A DNA stretch of 64,000 nt from Siphonodentalium dalli (GCA_032622095.1 CP136066.1:175151164-175215163), one strand, 5' to 3'; numbered from the stretch's first letter, positions 7,161 through 18,421 are shown. Program-made: numbers and translations. Notes: generated by a model from the sequence alone, not told the origin.

Positions 7161-10100
7161 TCAGGCTTTTTGTACCGGAGTTAATGTAATATCTAAAGGT
7201 CGCGTGCGTATCCCGCATCTCAGTACCTCTCTTTTGCAATAAAAATATGAAAAACCTCTCTTCTCCTGCGTGTACGTGTATATGGTGTTGTGTCTAGCCC
7301 TGAATCCGCGGTTCGTGCCTGATCCTACTCGTCCGCTTCGGAGTACCCTTCTATAAATAGACATCGGCGCTTTAATGCTGCATTTTCGTAATCCCTTGGA
7401 GCTGATTTTATATTCATTCGTTTTTCGAAATTTCGGGAGTGACTTCTTTTTCAGATTGATAGCTTTCCTCAGTAGCCCGTATCCGACGATTCTGGTACTG
7501 GAAGGTTTAACCACCTTCGCCTTTCGGACGATGTAGGTTTTCGAGCAAAGCCCTATTATCTCGTCTCCGCTGTATTCCAGCTTAAATAATCCCGGTTTTC
7601 GTTTGTCGAAAGCGGCGTGTTTCGTACAACAAGTCCTCGGGAACCAGCGATCCTCCGAGTTATCATCGTGACACGAACCCGAGATACCTTCGTCATACTT
7701 ATGCAACATGTCCGGTTTAATTACGTCTCTGAGCGTTTTCCCGGCGAGTGCGATATACGCCGAATCTGTGTCCATTTCTAGGTATTCAAAATTACGTCTC
7801 TCCACGTATAAATCGAGGAAATCGTAATAGAATTCCAACATTCTTCGTTTAGCGTATTGCAGAATAAAGAATCCCACTTGGATAGGTAGGTCCAGCTTGA
7901 TTTTTTGCTTAGCCATTTCGACTTCGTAATATTCCTCTTCTTCGTCCAGGCACTCCAATTTTCGAAATCGTGGTTCATTGATTTTGAGAGAGGTTTTGTT
8001 CTCTCCCTGAATATACTTAATATCTCGATGCGTCATTTTATTCAATATCATAGATCCGTACGCGGAATTCCCTATCACCTTCATCGTGTCGGCTATTATA
8101 GATTTATCGGGATGCAGGTCGCCCGTTCTCCTAGCGTCGCTGACCCGGTCTACGAACGATTGGAAACAGCGTTGGGACCGATACTCCACTACCTGGTAGA
8201 TCTTCGTCACTACTATACCGTGCTGTAAATACCATTTCAGCAGAGGGCTCGCCAACAAAATTTGCCTGGCCTTCATACCTCCGACCAAGAGACGTCGCGG
8301 CTTTTGCGAAAGATCGTGCTCCCGCGCGTGATCTTGCATATGCTCGCCGATAGCGTCGAAGGGAATATCGGTGTTGCAGAAAATCGGGGACATTTCAGCG
8401 AAATATTCGCGAGGATCGAGTGCGGGTGTCGAGGGCAGCGAAGTCGGCCATTCGACGGGAACTTCTATATCGACCTCGATCATTCCGAACAGCTCGTCGT
8501 CTGTGATACCTTTCAAAATCTCTTCCTCGCTCACCCGTTGTCTGTGGCGACGGAAAAATTGAGGCCTCGTAGCGTTGATGAATTGGTAGATCTTCGGAGT
8601 ATTTCGGCAGTATTCTTTATATTCGCATTCCCATATTTCTCTGACTTCGTAACCCAAACTTCGGAAATATTCGGTGGTCTCGTTCGTTTTTTTAAATTTG
8701 GCTTCTCTAGTCTTCAACCATTTCTCGTTCGTTATATTACGGGTGACTGAACAACCCGAATGTCCGTGAAACCAACAGCCGTGGAATTGGAAGATAATCG
8801 CTCGACCGTGCTCGTCTTTAGCCGGTTGAAAACCGTCGACCGGAAACTTGCCGATTCGTACTTCGAAGCCGCTGTTCATTTTGTGTTGGATATCTAGACC
8901 TTCGTGACGCGTGAGCCAATCCATCCAATGATAGGCGGATAAGAATTTATCTCGTAATTCGGGTTTGAATTCGTTCTCGGCCCTTCTTATAATATAAGCA
9001 CCGACCGGCATCTCTTTCTCGAAGGAATTCAAATAAAGGGCGTTGGCGTCGAAACCCTGTACTGATTGACATAAATCGCTCCCGGCTCTGATAAATGTTT
9101 TTCCGCCGCAGTGATTTCTGGTAAAGATTATCGCGGGCCCTCCCGTGAGATTATCCTTCACCGTTTTGAACAAGGACGAATCGTTCTTTCCGAACAGCGC
9201 GAAGTTCGCGTCGTTTTCACGCGCGGCACGAAAGGCCAATTGCCTGGCGATTCCGGGTACTGATATAGCGGTTTTGAAGACGTCGATATTTTGATCGAAA
9301 TAAAACGTTTGCAAACGTTCGACCGCAGTCACGAAGGGTTTGACGTCTCTGTTGTTGTACCATATGAGAAAATCTTTAAAGGTCGCCATACCTTCGGTTT
9401 CCCACACGAGCTGACAGTAAGCGTAGTCGGCTTCGCTGATATTTGATTTTGACATCGAGTTGTAGAAGGCTTCGTGAGGCGGTAGTCGCTTCGCATTCAA
9501 CTTGTCGATATCGTCAAAAAAGTCGTAGGGAAAGAAGCCTTTCGTTTCTTTGACGTCGTACGCCTTGAGGAATTTTACGTAAGACGAACCCGGCGATAGG
9601 TAATGAGATATATCGAGGAATTTGAGTCGCTTAGAAGCTATACACATGTACGAGTTGTTCTTCTTGACCACGAACACTCGCTCCTCGTCGTGTAAGTTCA
9701 AATATCTGGCTAGGCAAATCTTAATCAAATTCAAGTCATAGTTTGATGAGTTAAATCCCAAGACGGGGACTTGAGACATATATTGAGAGAATTTGCCGAG
9801 TAAACTACTTAAGGTTGTGTGCTTCTTCCTCTTCTTCTTACCGCCATCATCATCATCATCCTCATCATCATCATCATCATCATCATTCTCAGCCTTTATT
9901 TTCTCGTTAATTTCTTGCACCACCCAACCCCATTTATCCTCCGCCAACTCAGAGACGGTCGCGTACATCTCGTACATAGAAGCCACCATACATTCCACCA
10001 GAGTATTAGTGTCGGGTTCCACTATACAGAAAGGTTCGGTATGTCCTTCGATATTACTGCAGATAGACACGCTTACGGGTACGTGTTTCTGAATCCATTC

Positions 10101-11792
10101 CAGATTCTGACCGGGCGCGTCATTGTCCACCTTTTGAAGCAGCGACTCGTAATCGAAACAAATAAACCACGGGTATATTCGCTCGTTCTTCGGTACGTGT
10201 ATGCCTTGTTGTTCCAACTGGACGAAGATGCTTTCGAAATCCTTGTAAAACCCACCGGGGTATACGAACTCCGTCTGGTTGACGCAAATTACTCGGTGTC
10301 GTCGTAAGTCACGAGCTTTCGGAAAGTGGCGATCGCAGTTCACGCATTGGTACTTGCTCGCATATTGAGGGAAATTCTTTATATACATCATATGATTTTC
10401 GTGAATATTGACGTATAGGGTTGTATCGTGCTTTCCCCTGGACGCGTACACTGATACGACGAAACCCTCTTCGTTCAAACTGTAGGCCTCCAGGTTTAGA
10501 TTGAACAACTTTTCGATGTCGGGAAACTCTTCGAAGCACACTCCGTCGAATCGCTTGCCGATTGATTTATACTTTTTCCACTCGCTGAAATATTGCTTGG
10601 TCGCATTTTCCAGATTATATAGTTTATATCCTTTGTGGAGCGCGATACAGCGAAAGGCGCATAGGTTGTCGTTGTATCGTCGTCCGCCTTGAACATCGTT
10701 GATTAGAGTGTGAATACTCATCTTTCGCGCGAGATAATCCGGGACTTCCCCTCTTCCTACTGGATAGTTCAAGCCGAAAATCTCGAAATTTACGTTGGTT
10801 ATTAACACCGGAACCCAGGCGGTGTCGGGTCTCGATTTAAGCAGAACCGCGGTCATATCCATTTCAGTCAATTTGGATTTCAGCTTTCTGATATCCACCC
10901 TCCTGGAAAGGTACACCGGGGTATCAAATACGGCGCTGTTCTTATACGGGGCGTAGTAGCGGTATCTGCCATTTTCTTTGTTCTTCAATATTACTCTGAA
11001 CATTAGGTTTAGGCGCATAGCGCTTTTCTTGTCCTTATATATTTTTCTTATACAAGTTATCAATGTTTTTATAGTGACCTCGTTGCTTAGTGGGAAATTG
11101 TATAAGTTATATATCGCTCCTTTCTTGTGTTGTTGTAATATACTGTCCCTATTGGCTAAATACGCTTCTTCTAAATCAGAATCATTCGCTCCGGTGTTAT
11201 CTCGCCAAGGCAGTGGTTGGTTTCCCCACGGTGTTTTCTGTATACCCCCTCCGGTTTGAAAGTGTATATTTTTTCTGTGCAGATATAACTCGTGTCGATC
11301 AGGGAATTTTTCTGTGCATTGCCGACAGCAATAACAATTTATTGATGTTTTAGGACGTTTGTTCGATACGGAATAAGTTATATCGCTACGTTTTCTTTTC
11401 TGTTGTCTTTGATGAGTGTCGTGATGTTGTCTGAGTCCCCCCGCCGTAGAACACCTCATTTGACAAACGTGACAAACGTGTTCGGTACCTACGCATACCC
11501 GTTCGTGTCTCTTCTGGTTGCTTTTATATTCGAACGATTTGGAACATATTGAACACGAATACGAGGTATGGGTACCCGGGCATATCTTCTCGTGTTTCAC
11601 CCTATCGCTTCTGTATTTATATACTTTACTACATTTTGAGCATGGATATTGAACGCCGTCGTGTTGCTTCCGTGAGTGGCGAGAGAGGTTGTTCTTTTGG
11701 GTAAACGCCTTGTCACACCGATCGCAAGCGAATACGACCTCCTGAAAATAATAATAAAAAAAAATAATTAAAATATTACTCATACTGCGTTG

Positions 11793-11832
<40 letters not shown>

Positions 11833-12672
11833 GATATATATTTGGTACATAATTATATAATAGCTATCCAACATACAGCAAAAAGGTTTTTATTTCTTTT
11901 ATTGTTTACCCTTAAACACATATCATACATACCTTGTCATAATGCAACACACTTGCGCATATCTTCTCATGTTTCACGCTATCGTTTCTGTATTTGAACA
12001 GTTTACCACATTTTGAACACGGGTATTGAATACCGCCGTGTTGTGCCCGTGAGTGGCGAGAGAGGTTGTTCTTCTGAGTATACACCTTATCACACTGACT
12101 GCAGGCGAATTCACTGGGAGTAACCTTTAAATAGAAGTAAATAAATAATTGACTTCCACAGATTTTGTTTCCCCTACAATTAGAAATATATTTATTTATA
12201 ATAAATAAAACAATACATACAAAGATAATACTCACGGAATACGTTTGGCAGATATTATCCAATGTCCTATGTAAATCTTCATGATTAAGCTTGTCGACAT
12301 TTGATTGGCAAATATATTCGCACTTTGGACATTTTTCTTGATATATCTTTGTGTTTGATACAATAGAAGTTGATAGTGGTGGTGGTGGTGATAGTTCATT
12401 GTCGCGGTCGATTTCCTAAAAGGTAATACAAGGAGTAAGAATAAGGTAAAAAAACAAAACGAATAAAAAACCTTTTTGATATAGGGCAGTAATATAACCC
12501 CAACGTCTAGCATTTGGAAATAGTGTTGATAAAAGTTGCTGCGTTGTAGTCGATAATTCGAGACGAGTAATTTGATATATCACATGACTATATTGTTGAG
12601 GAAAAAAAAAAAAAGTTGAAATTTTTTGTTTTTACAACAAATTTTTTTTTTTTTTTTAATTATACATACCAT
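7161..12672 (-). CDS. protein-primed family B DNA polymerase with zinc-finger N-terminus, multi-exon
   Basis: The main exon (7161-11741) carries the whole enzyme. It has C2H2 fingers, then an ovarian-tumour-like patch (YNDNLCAFRCIAL), and the exonuclease site with FDYES (10,141-10,158) and FNSSNYDLN. Palm motifs are DANALY (about 9033-9050), KVIGNSAYGS (about 8055-8081), DTDS (7761-7772) and CSKTY. All catalytic motifs are present. An Asp-rich tract from an ATC repeat lies near 9850-9887. Upstream, two in-phase exons (11,933-12,124 and 12,236-12,415) add fingers, and a likely first exon ends in ATG (12,670-12,672) immediately before a GTATGT donor. That predicts about 1,651 residues. It replicates the element from its termini using a protein primer. 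The small exons are inferred from splice sites and phase. Confidence 0.88.
11933..12415 (-). other. two spliced zinc-finger exons of the polymerase gene
   Basis: Exon 12,236-12,415 (60 codons, phase 0) is preceded on the minus strand by a pyrimidine tract and AG, and followed by GTGAGT; it encodes a Pro-rich stretch and CPKCEYICQ...H...H. Exon 11,933-12,124 (64 codons, phase 0) is bounded by AG and GTATGT; it encodes FACSQCDKVYTQKNNLSRH and YPCSKCGKLFKY fingers. This second exon is a close copy of the first fingers of the main exon (FACDRCDKAFTQKNNLSRH), so it arose by exon duplication. The main exon begins after TTTTCAG at 11,742. Confidence 0.72.
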
Positions 12673-14324
12673 TGTGTTATTTCCGTTTAGAAATTCCGCC
12701 TGTTGACAATAAAGCTCGTATTTCTGTCGTCTGATTTTGCAAACTCTGTAGTGTTAGTTTACCTGCATAGGAAAGTAGACTAAACCCGCTACAATATATA
12801 TATATATTGGCTCCCGACATACATGCATAAGGATAATTAAGACTAAAATAGATCAGAGCATACATACGCCGATTACCTGGCAGTATATACAGGCAATTAT
12901 CTAGGTGCTCGACTTATTGGTCGTCAGTGCCAACATTTTTTGGCATTGCGCCTCACTCTACAATATATTAGCTGGGATACGTACACAATGATAATTAAGA
13001 CTAAAATAGATTGGAGCATACATAAGATGTTGCCTGGTAATATTTCCATCGCAATTATATAGGTGTTAGACTTATAGGTGTGTGCCAACATTTTCTCTGT
13101 TCACTATATATAATCACAATTCATAACCTTCTGCCACCCGCACTATAGAGGTATTTGTATGTATAGTAATACGCGATGAGGATTCCTCTGATCTTGCTGT
13201 CACATTCCAACACATCTGTAGTACCTTGTATTTCTAGTAGAGGATTTAGTGCCCTATTACTTCGGACAGCTTGCCATATACATATAGATTTACTGCACCT
13301 TCTACTTCTAGTGAGAGCTTACCAGGAACTTCTGACAGATATCTACTACTAATAAAAGCTTGCCATTAACGTCCAGCAGTTTTAATTCTACTATTGATCC
13401 CTTGCCTTCCACTTATAACGCCCTACCTAGTACTACCGAGAAAAAAAAGGGTCAAACAAGCAGGACCCGCAAAAGGCGATACGACAAGTCTTCTTCTACT
13501 TCTAATTCTAAAACTTATTCAACTCGGCTCTGACTCTGAGGAATATTAAAACCCTAAATGTGCAGAGTGAGCTGGATTCTTGGGGATTAAAATTTGGTGT
13601 GACCACACAAGCTGTTCGAAACTTATTACTAGAGTTATCTTTGTGGGTGAAAGAGGTCAGTTATCCATACTCGTCTGTATTTATAAGTTTGTACCCCCCA
13701 ATAAGATTGTAACAGTGGTTTGAAGTATATATTCTCAAAACTATAATTGAACAAGACTGCTGGAAATAAAGACAATTGAATAAATATAAATATACATACC
13801 TGGTTTTGTGTTTATCCTTAATAGAATGCTTCCTGATTTAAAACAATTGTGATCCAACTTTTATCAAATAAAACTAAATAACTATATATTAGAATATATA
13901 TAGTTGGAAATATATTCCCGTTATTGTGTAACAGTAACCATCCGACGTTTATATACTGAGCCTTTCATATATACCCGCCCTCTTTATTGGCGTCAGACCA
14001 AACGAAACGGGCGTCAGTGATATAGCTTCAGCCGGTTACAGTATTTGTTCTCGTGAGCCGAACATCTTTATAGTCCTATACTACCCCATTAACTCGCACA
14101 AACCGATACACACACACTAAACGAAATTGTTTTTACTCAAAATAGAAACGTCAGCTAATTAACGGATACCTCGCGTTTTATAGTCTATGTCTGTGACTAT
14201 TAATTAACAATTATTTACCAGGTGCTGTAGTACAAACCCTACCGCGTTTATCGTTCAGTTATACCCTACCCCATTAAAACCTTGGCTCCGTGCCCTGCCG
14301 ATTTGTTGTGGAAATATTTTTTTA

Positions 14325-14575
14325 CATACACGTGACGCGCTATTCTCGTGATAACCTTCGCCGAATTGTTTGCCCGGGACCTAGACGTATGCGCTATTAT
14401 GGTGATAACCTTCGCCGATTCGTTATATATAACTTAGACATACACGCCCCCCGATCACGCGCTGTTCTCGTGATAACCTCGGCCCGCTTGTTGCGGAATT
14501 ATTTTGTTCGTCCTTGACCTAGAGATATCCGCCACGATAACGCGTGATAACCTTCACCGATATTCACCCCCGCGT
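14325..14575. repeat. degenerate tandem repeat, about 65-80 bp units
   Basis: Three to four diverged units share a core like CGTGATAACCTTCGCCG followed by a CCTAGA-type spacer (near 14,346, 14,400, 14,470 and 14,545). The CG-rich composition is like element 1. It may be subterminal repeat of that element's inverted repeat, but without the left end this cannot be shown. Confidence 0.5.
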
Positions 14576-15155
14576 CGTGACCTATAACCCCGGCTAGATC
14601 AGGATCAGGAGCGGAGCAAATCATGATCAAACCATCTACTAGAAAGGGTAGACAATACTACTATTGGGGCAGCTGATCGAGCCTGTACGCTGAGTTGACT
14701 GGTACAAAAATGTCAAAATTAAACAAATATTCAATTTCACTTGAACTTTCAACATCAACTTGTTAGTTTAGAACATTGAGATACATGCCATATGTATTTA
14801 GTTGCATAATGCGGAGAATGTGGTATAACATTTTGCTATCATGTGATCGATAACGTTGATAAAATCGTAGCTGCAAACATCGGAGCACCGTAGCGTCTGC
14901 GGGCAAGCTACGATTTTCCCCACTTACGATTTTAATCGTAGCGTCTGCGGTGGCACTAAGAGACAGACACAGCAGCGCCCCCTCCAACCACATTTTGATC
15001 ATTTAAACATTATTTTTTAATTTAAAAAACTTATTTATTTTTCATTAATTGTTTTTAGATTGAAATCCTTGTTCAATTTTATTTTAGCTTTACATTTCTC
15101 CAATGTTCTTTCCGAAGGGTGTCTTGAAGGAAGTTTTTCACCTCACCGTCCAATA

Positions 15156-15161
15156 ATTATA
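15156..15161 (+). repeat. target site duplication, left copy (ATTATA)
   Basis: ATTATA stands immediately before the AG that opens element 2 and recurs right after its closing CT at 34,328. Six base pairs is the Polinton duplication length. Confidence 0.9.
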
Positions 15162-15522
15162 AGTAGTATACGTATGGGGCGATTGCACACTCGACTTCCG
15201 GTCGACTCCAACACGTCACTTCCGGTATGCCGGTAACGTAGGGCAGTACCACCAACACATCCGCCCACTTCCGGTCGATTATTTGCACACTAGACTTCCG
15301 GTCGACTCCAATGCGTCGCTTCCGGTATGCCGGTAATGTATGGCAGTATCACCCACACATCCACCCACTTCCGTCGTTTATGTCAACACTTCCGGTCGGA
15401 CGAACGGGCAGGTCTACAGTCAAAGCCGAATCGTAAACGATTCGATCGAGGTGGGCTCGTTCAGCGAACAGTGTCTGTCACGATATTTAGGAAAGCCTTC
15501 AGTCGCCAAACTCCATGCAGAG
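15162..15522 (+). repeat. left terminal inverted repeat of element 2
   Basis: About 361 bp, matching the complement of 33,958-34,327 with internal rearrangement. The outer roughly 100-bp module (from GCACACTCGACTTCCGG) occurs twice in tandem here (about 15,185-15,285 and 15,286-15,385) but once in the right copy. It carries five exact ACTTCCGG motifs plus two one-base variants. These ends should hold the replication origin and integrase binding sites. Confidence 0.92.
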
Positions 15523-15857
15523 TTCAGCCTCCAACGCAGGACTTATCATAACGAAGGGACCGAACTCTGTTTCCTCTGAACTTTTGTGTTTACATTTTAT
15601 TAAATATCTGTTTTTAGCAAACACATGTTTACACAAATATGTTATAAACATATGTAGCTATATGTATAACGGGGTTAGTGGGAGGGAGACAATATATCCA
15701 TCAATGTAAACACAAATGAGTTCAAACAAACCAATATTATCACTGGTTATTTTTTTTTTTGTGTGCATACATATATTATATTGCAATAAACCTATATCAT
15801 ATTATTCACTTAACTTATTGCAGTTGGGATATATGTATGGTCATATAAACAAACAAA
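15523..15857. other. leader region before the first gene of element 2
   Basis: About 335 bases from the inner edge of the inverted repeat to the PC4-like ATG. AT-rich with a T-run near 15,750 and several TATA-like strings; no ORF with support. It probably contains the promoter of the rightward block, but no box stands out. Confidence 0.35.
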
Positions 15858-16115
15858 ATGACACAAAAACAGATTGATATCAGGAATAAAATGTATTTGG
15901 ATCAAAATTACAAGGTGTTATTCACAGGAACAGATGAAACACAATTCTATCTGAACAAAAAGACCCGGATAGTGATTACAAGAGGACATCCTTATATTAC
16001 TTTGGTGCACAAAAGGAAAAAAATGTGTTTTGATGTGGTCTTATGGCGGAAACTTTGCAATATAAAAATTCCTGATTGTATTCTGCAGTCGTATATAAAT
16101 GAAGAAACAGGATAG
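15858..16115 (+). CDS. small PC4-like protein
   Basis: An 85-residue protein with a basic N-terminus, a strand-rich centre (TQFYLNKKTRIVITRG, HPYITLVHKRKKMCF) and a C-terminal helix, the layout of a single PC4 domain. It is the first gene of the element, as the tandem PC4-like gene is the first before the ATPase in element 1. Likely binds single-stranded DNA. The assignment is by pattern only; confidence is moderate. Confidence 0.45.
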   Translation: MTQKQIDIRNKMYLDQNYKVLFTGTDETQFYLNKKTRIVITRGHPYITLVHKRKKMCFDVVLWRKLCNIKIPDCILQSYINEETG

Positions 16116-16179
16116 ACTATTTTTTATTTTAGTTTTGAACATCATTCAGTAAACTGCAAAAAAGGTTATTGTTATAAAT

Positions 16180-16560
16180 ATGGATCTTGTTGAACAAAAT
16201 TCCTTATTTATTAAAACACTCAACGAGTTGAAAGATCATCATGTCAATTTGATCTTCAACAGTTATATTCAGCACAAACGGATTAGTTTTGAGGAACAGG
16301 ACTGTGCAGTAAAGTTAGATTCAACTGATGTATGCAACCGGCTAATACAGATATTCTATGAAAAATACACTGCATATTCTGTTATTCTAACATTTATCAA
16401 CACACATTTTTTTGCGGAACTCAGTGACAACTCAGCTGCTACTGTTATGCACCAGATGTTGGATGAAGACTGGCAGTCAAGCACATTCAACGAACAATGG
16501 GAATGTGAAATAGTTCACCAGTTATACAACAAAATTGAAAAAATATTAACAGAACAATGA
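16180..16560 (+). CDS. helical protein, possible death-fold (CARD-like) domain
   Basis: A 126-residue all-helical protein. Residues 1-80 show a six-helix-like pattern: an N-terminal helix (NSLFIKTLNEL), NLIFNSYIQHKRISFEEQD, a short linker, NRLIQIFYEKYTAYSVI and LTFINTHFFAELS. The order and spacing recall a CARD, where the second helix is followed by a turn with IS/LT and Glu. If right, it might block host cell death or inflammatory signalling, as death-fold proteins of large DNA viruses do. Its stop overlaps the integrase start (ATGA). This is a pattern-based suggestion; an unrelated helical accessory protein is quite possible. Confidence 0.4.
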   Translation: MDLVEQNSLFIKTLNELKDHHVNLIFNSYIQHKRISFEEQDCAVKLDSTDVCNRLIQIFYEKYTAYSVILTFINTHFFAELSDNSAATVMHQMLDEDWQSSTFNEQWECEIVHQLYNKIEKILTEQ

Positions 16561-17665
16561 CAGAACAACATGATAAAAAGAATTTTTTGGAGAGTTATTA
16601 CTATGATGTTGAAAAACCAGCATCATTCTCTGGTTTAGATAAACTCTATCAAGTATTGAAAGGAAACGGACAATATTCATACAGCAGATCATACCTTGCC
16701 AAGTGGTTACAAAAACAAGATCCACATACTTTACATGGACAAGTGAAAAGAAAGTTCAAAACACTTAAAATGATTGTTTCGGGAGTTGACGATTTGTGGG
16801 AAATGGATTTATTATCTGTGCAAAACCTTAAAAAATCTAACAATGGTATACAATATCTCCTTGTTGTAATTGATGTGTTTTCTAAATTCCTGTTTGTGTG
16901 GCCAATAAAGCGTAAAACGGCACAAAATGTCAATGAAGCACTAAAGGATATACTGGTAGTAACAAAACGAACGCCCAAGCATGTCAGATCAGATGCTGGT
17001 CTAGAATTCAGCAACAGACTGGTTAAATCTCTCTTTTCTCATTATAATATTCACTACTACCCCACCTCAAACGAAATGCATGCATCAGTAGCTGAGAGAG
17101 TCAATAAAACTCTCAAGAAAATATTATTCCAATATTTTGACAAATACAGGACTTATAAATATGTGGATATTCTGCAAAAGGTTATAATCACACCCCCCAC
17201 AGATCATTGAATTATATATCACCTAGCCAAGTCAACAAAAACAATGAATCGAGTATATGGGCGTTCCAATATCTACACACTAATACTATATATAAAACAA
17301 AGGTGCGTTTCAAATTAAAAATTGGAGACCTTGTCCGGGTGTCATTCTTGAAAAATAAATTCCGCAGATCATATCAACTACAGTGGTCTACTGAAGTGTT
17401 TAAAGTTAAAACAAGATTCACAAAACAAGCACTACCACTCTATAAACTTGAAGATCTTGCGGGGGAGAGGGTCAAAGGTTGGTGGTATCAAGATGAGATA
17501 AAATTGGTTATAAAGAGTGAAAAATCATTGTGGTTGGTTGAGAAGATTATAAAAACCAGAAGGAGGAATGGTCGAAAAGAATATTTAGTCAAATACGAAG
17601 GGTTTCCAGATAAATTCAATGAGTGGCGACAAAGCCTTGATATAAAAACTATTACAAAAAAATGA
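16557..17665 (+). pseudogene. retroviral-type integrase with chromodomain, one frameshift
   Basis: The N-terminal part (16,557-17,210) has the integrase core with Asp in LWEMDLLSV, Asp in VRSDAGLEF and Glu in VAERVNKT. The rest continues in another frame from about 17,190 to 17,665, with the SH3-like KIGDLVRVSFLKNKF and a C-terminal chromodomain (RKEYLVKYEGFP). The two frames are collinear with the element 1 integrase, so a one-base indel near 17,185-17,195 split one gene; a run of six C lies at about 17,192-17,198. The stop overlaps the penton ATG. As it stands this copy would not give a full integrase. Confidence 0.88.
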
Positions 17666-18096
17666 CGGATAGATATGTTTACTGCAGCAGCAATGGTTTC
17701 GAAGATTACTTCCCGGAAAACACATCTTATCAGTTCAGAGTTCGGATGAACAAAACACTACAGCTTAGTGTGGATTGGTCACTCGGACTTATTGCATTTG
17801 CATATTTATCAACTGATACAGATTTGTCAGCCAAATTAGCAAAGAGCCTTCTCATCCATGTTTCATTAATAGAAAGTTCAATTTTTAATGGTGTTGAGAG
17901 ACCAATATTAAGACGAATAGATCCGGTTATATATGAAACATATTGGACTGCTGGTGGAGGCTATGTACCATATGTTCCGATTCGCACAGAAGTGGTTTCT
18001 GAGTTTGAGATCAATATAACGGATGATAATCGCCAACCTGCTTTATTCATTACGGATCCTGTGTCTGTTGTGCTTCATTTTAAACCACCACTGTAA
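17662..18096 (+). CDS. penton-like minor capsid protein (single jelly-roll)
   Basis: A 144-residue beta-rich protein with SYQFRVRMNKTLQL, DWSLGLIAFAYL, a Gly-rich turn (WTAGGGYVPYVPI) and a closing VSVVLHF strand. It lines up in position and length with the element 1 gene at 4396-4836, including the PALFITDPVSVVLHF / PASFLTEPSTLTLHL end motif. Forms capsid vertices. Start overlaps the integrase stop. Confidence 0.75.
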   Translation: MTDRYVYCSSNGFEDYFPENTSYQFRVRMNKTLQLSVDWSLGLIAFAYLSTDTDLSAKLAKSLLIHVSLIESSIFNGVERPILRRIDPVIYETYWTAGGGYVPYVPIRTEVVSEFEINITDDNRQPALFITDPVSVVLHFKPPL

Positions 18097-18098
18097 TT

Positions 18099-18419
18099 AT
18101 GAATACCTCAATCTATATTCCAGACGCCAAAAAATGGCTGGAATATATAACCAGTACCAACAAAGCTGTCAATCAGTCTCAAGCTACGGTGCCGCCAATA
18201 ACGGTTGTGTCAACAAATCAAGAAGTTGTCAATCGTGTCAAAGACGAACTTGCGAGAGAGGCAGCCAAATATCAAACTGACACTGGGAAACATAAAAAAA
18301 AGGTGTGCAGACGAAAAAGACGTACAAAACAAACACGAAGACCTGAATATAAGAAACAAACACACAAGAAACAGTCAACTGTGAGAAAAAAACGTGCCAG
18401 AGATATATTTTCGGATTAA
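18099..18419 (+). CDS. basic virion core-like protein
   Basis: A 106-residue protein starting NTSIYIPDAKKWLEYI, the conserved motif shared with element 1 (4836-5237), then a polar linker, a helix (VVNRVKDELAREAAKY) and a strongly Lys/Arg-rich tail from about residue 66. The composition suits DNA binding inside the capsid. It starts two bases after the penton stop and ends just before the capsid ATG. Confidence 0.6.
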   Translation: MNTSIYIPDAKKWLEYITSTNKAVNQSQATVPPITVVSTNQEVVNRVKDELAREAAKYQTDTGKHKKKVCRRKRRTKQTRRPEYKKQTHKKQSTVRKKRARDIFSD

Positions 18420-18421
18420 TT

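Larger units (their letters stand above)
1..12672. mobile_element. Polinton/Maverick element 1 (partial, left end outside window)
   Basis: This block holds the Polinton hallmark set: protein-primed family B polymerase, DDE integrase with chromodomain, adenain-like protease, FtsK/HerA-type ATPase, double and single jelly-roll capsid proteins. Structural genes read rightward and the polymerase reads leftward, so the two transcription units converge near 7.0 kb. The left terminus is outside the window. The right terminus was not found; it should lie between the polymerase 5' end (12,672) and the start of element 2 (15,162), unless element 2 is nested inside it. Codons are rich in CG dinucleotides compared with element 2, so the two elements have different histories. 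Most genes are open, which suggests a fairly recent insertion. Confidence 0.9.
12673..15161. other. noncoding stretch between polymerase 1 and element 2
   Basis: No convincing gene was seen. It contains an imperfect direct repeat (about 12,807-12,955 and 12,965-13,105, sharing AATTAAGACTAAAATAGAT), a TA-rich tract near 12,790 that could serve the polymerase promoter, AT-rich filler to 13.97 kb, and then a CG-richer part resembling element 1 in composition. The right end of element 1 should be in here but could not be placed. Bases 14,760-15,001 hold short repeated pieces around TAGCGTCTGCGG. Confidence 0.5.

Noticed and set aside
6956-7242. Three overlapping frames rich in Gly, Phe and Leu
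   Set aside because: They cross homopolymer runs between convergent genes and have no coding features.
9793-10307. Plus-strand frames with Ser-rich or Ile-rich runs
   Set aside because: Produced by the ATC repeat that encodes the polymerase Asp-rich tract.
7905-11353. Several plus-strand frames opposite the polymerase
   Set aside because: Shadows of the minus-strand polymerase gene, with no start context or domain.
14763-15002. A 79-residue minus-strand frame with a hydrophobic N-terminus
   Set aside because: No homology recognised, crosses short repeats, and has no downstream or splice support.
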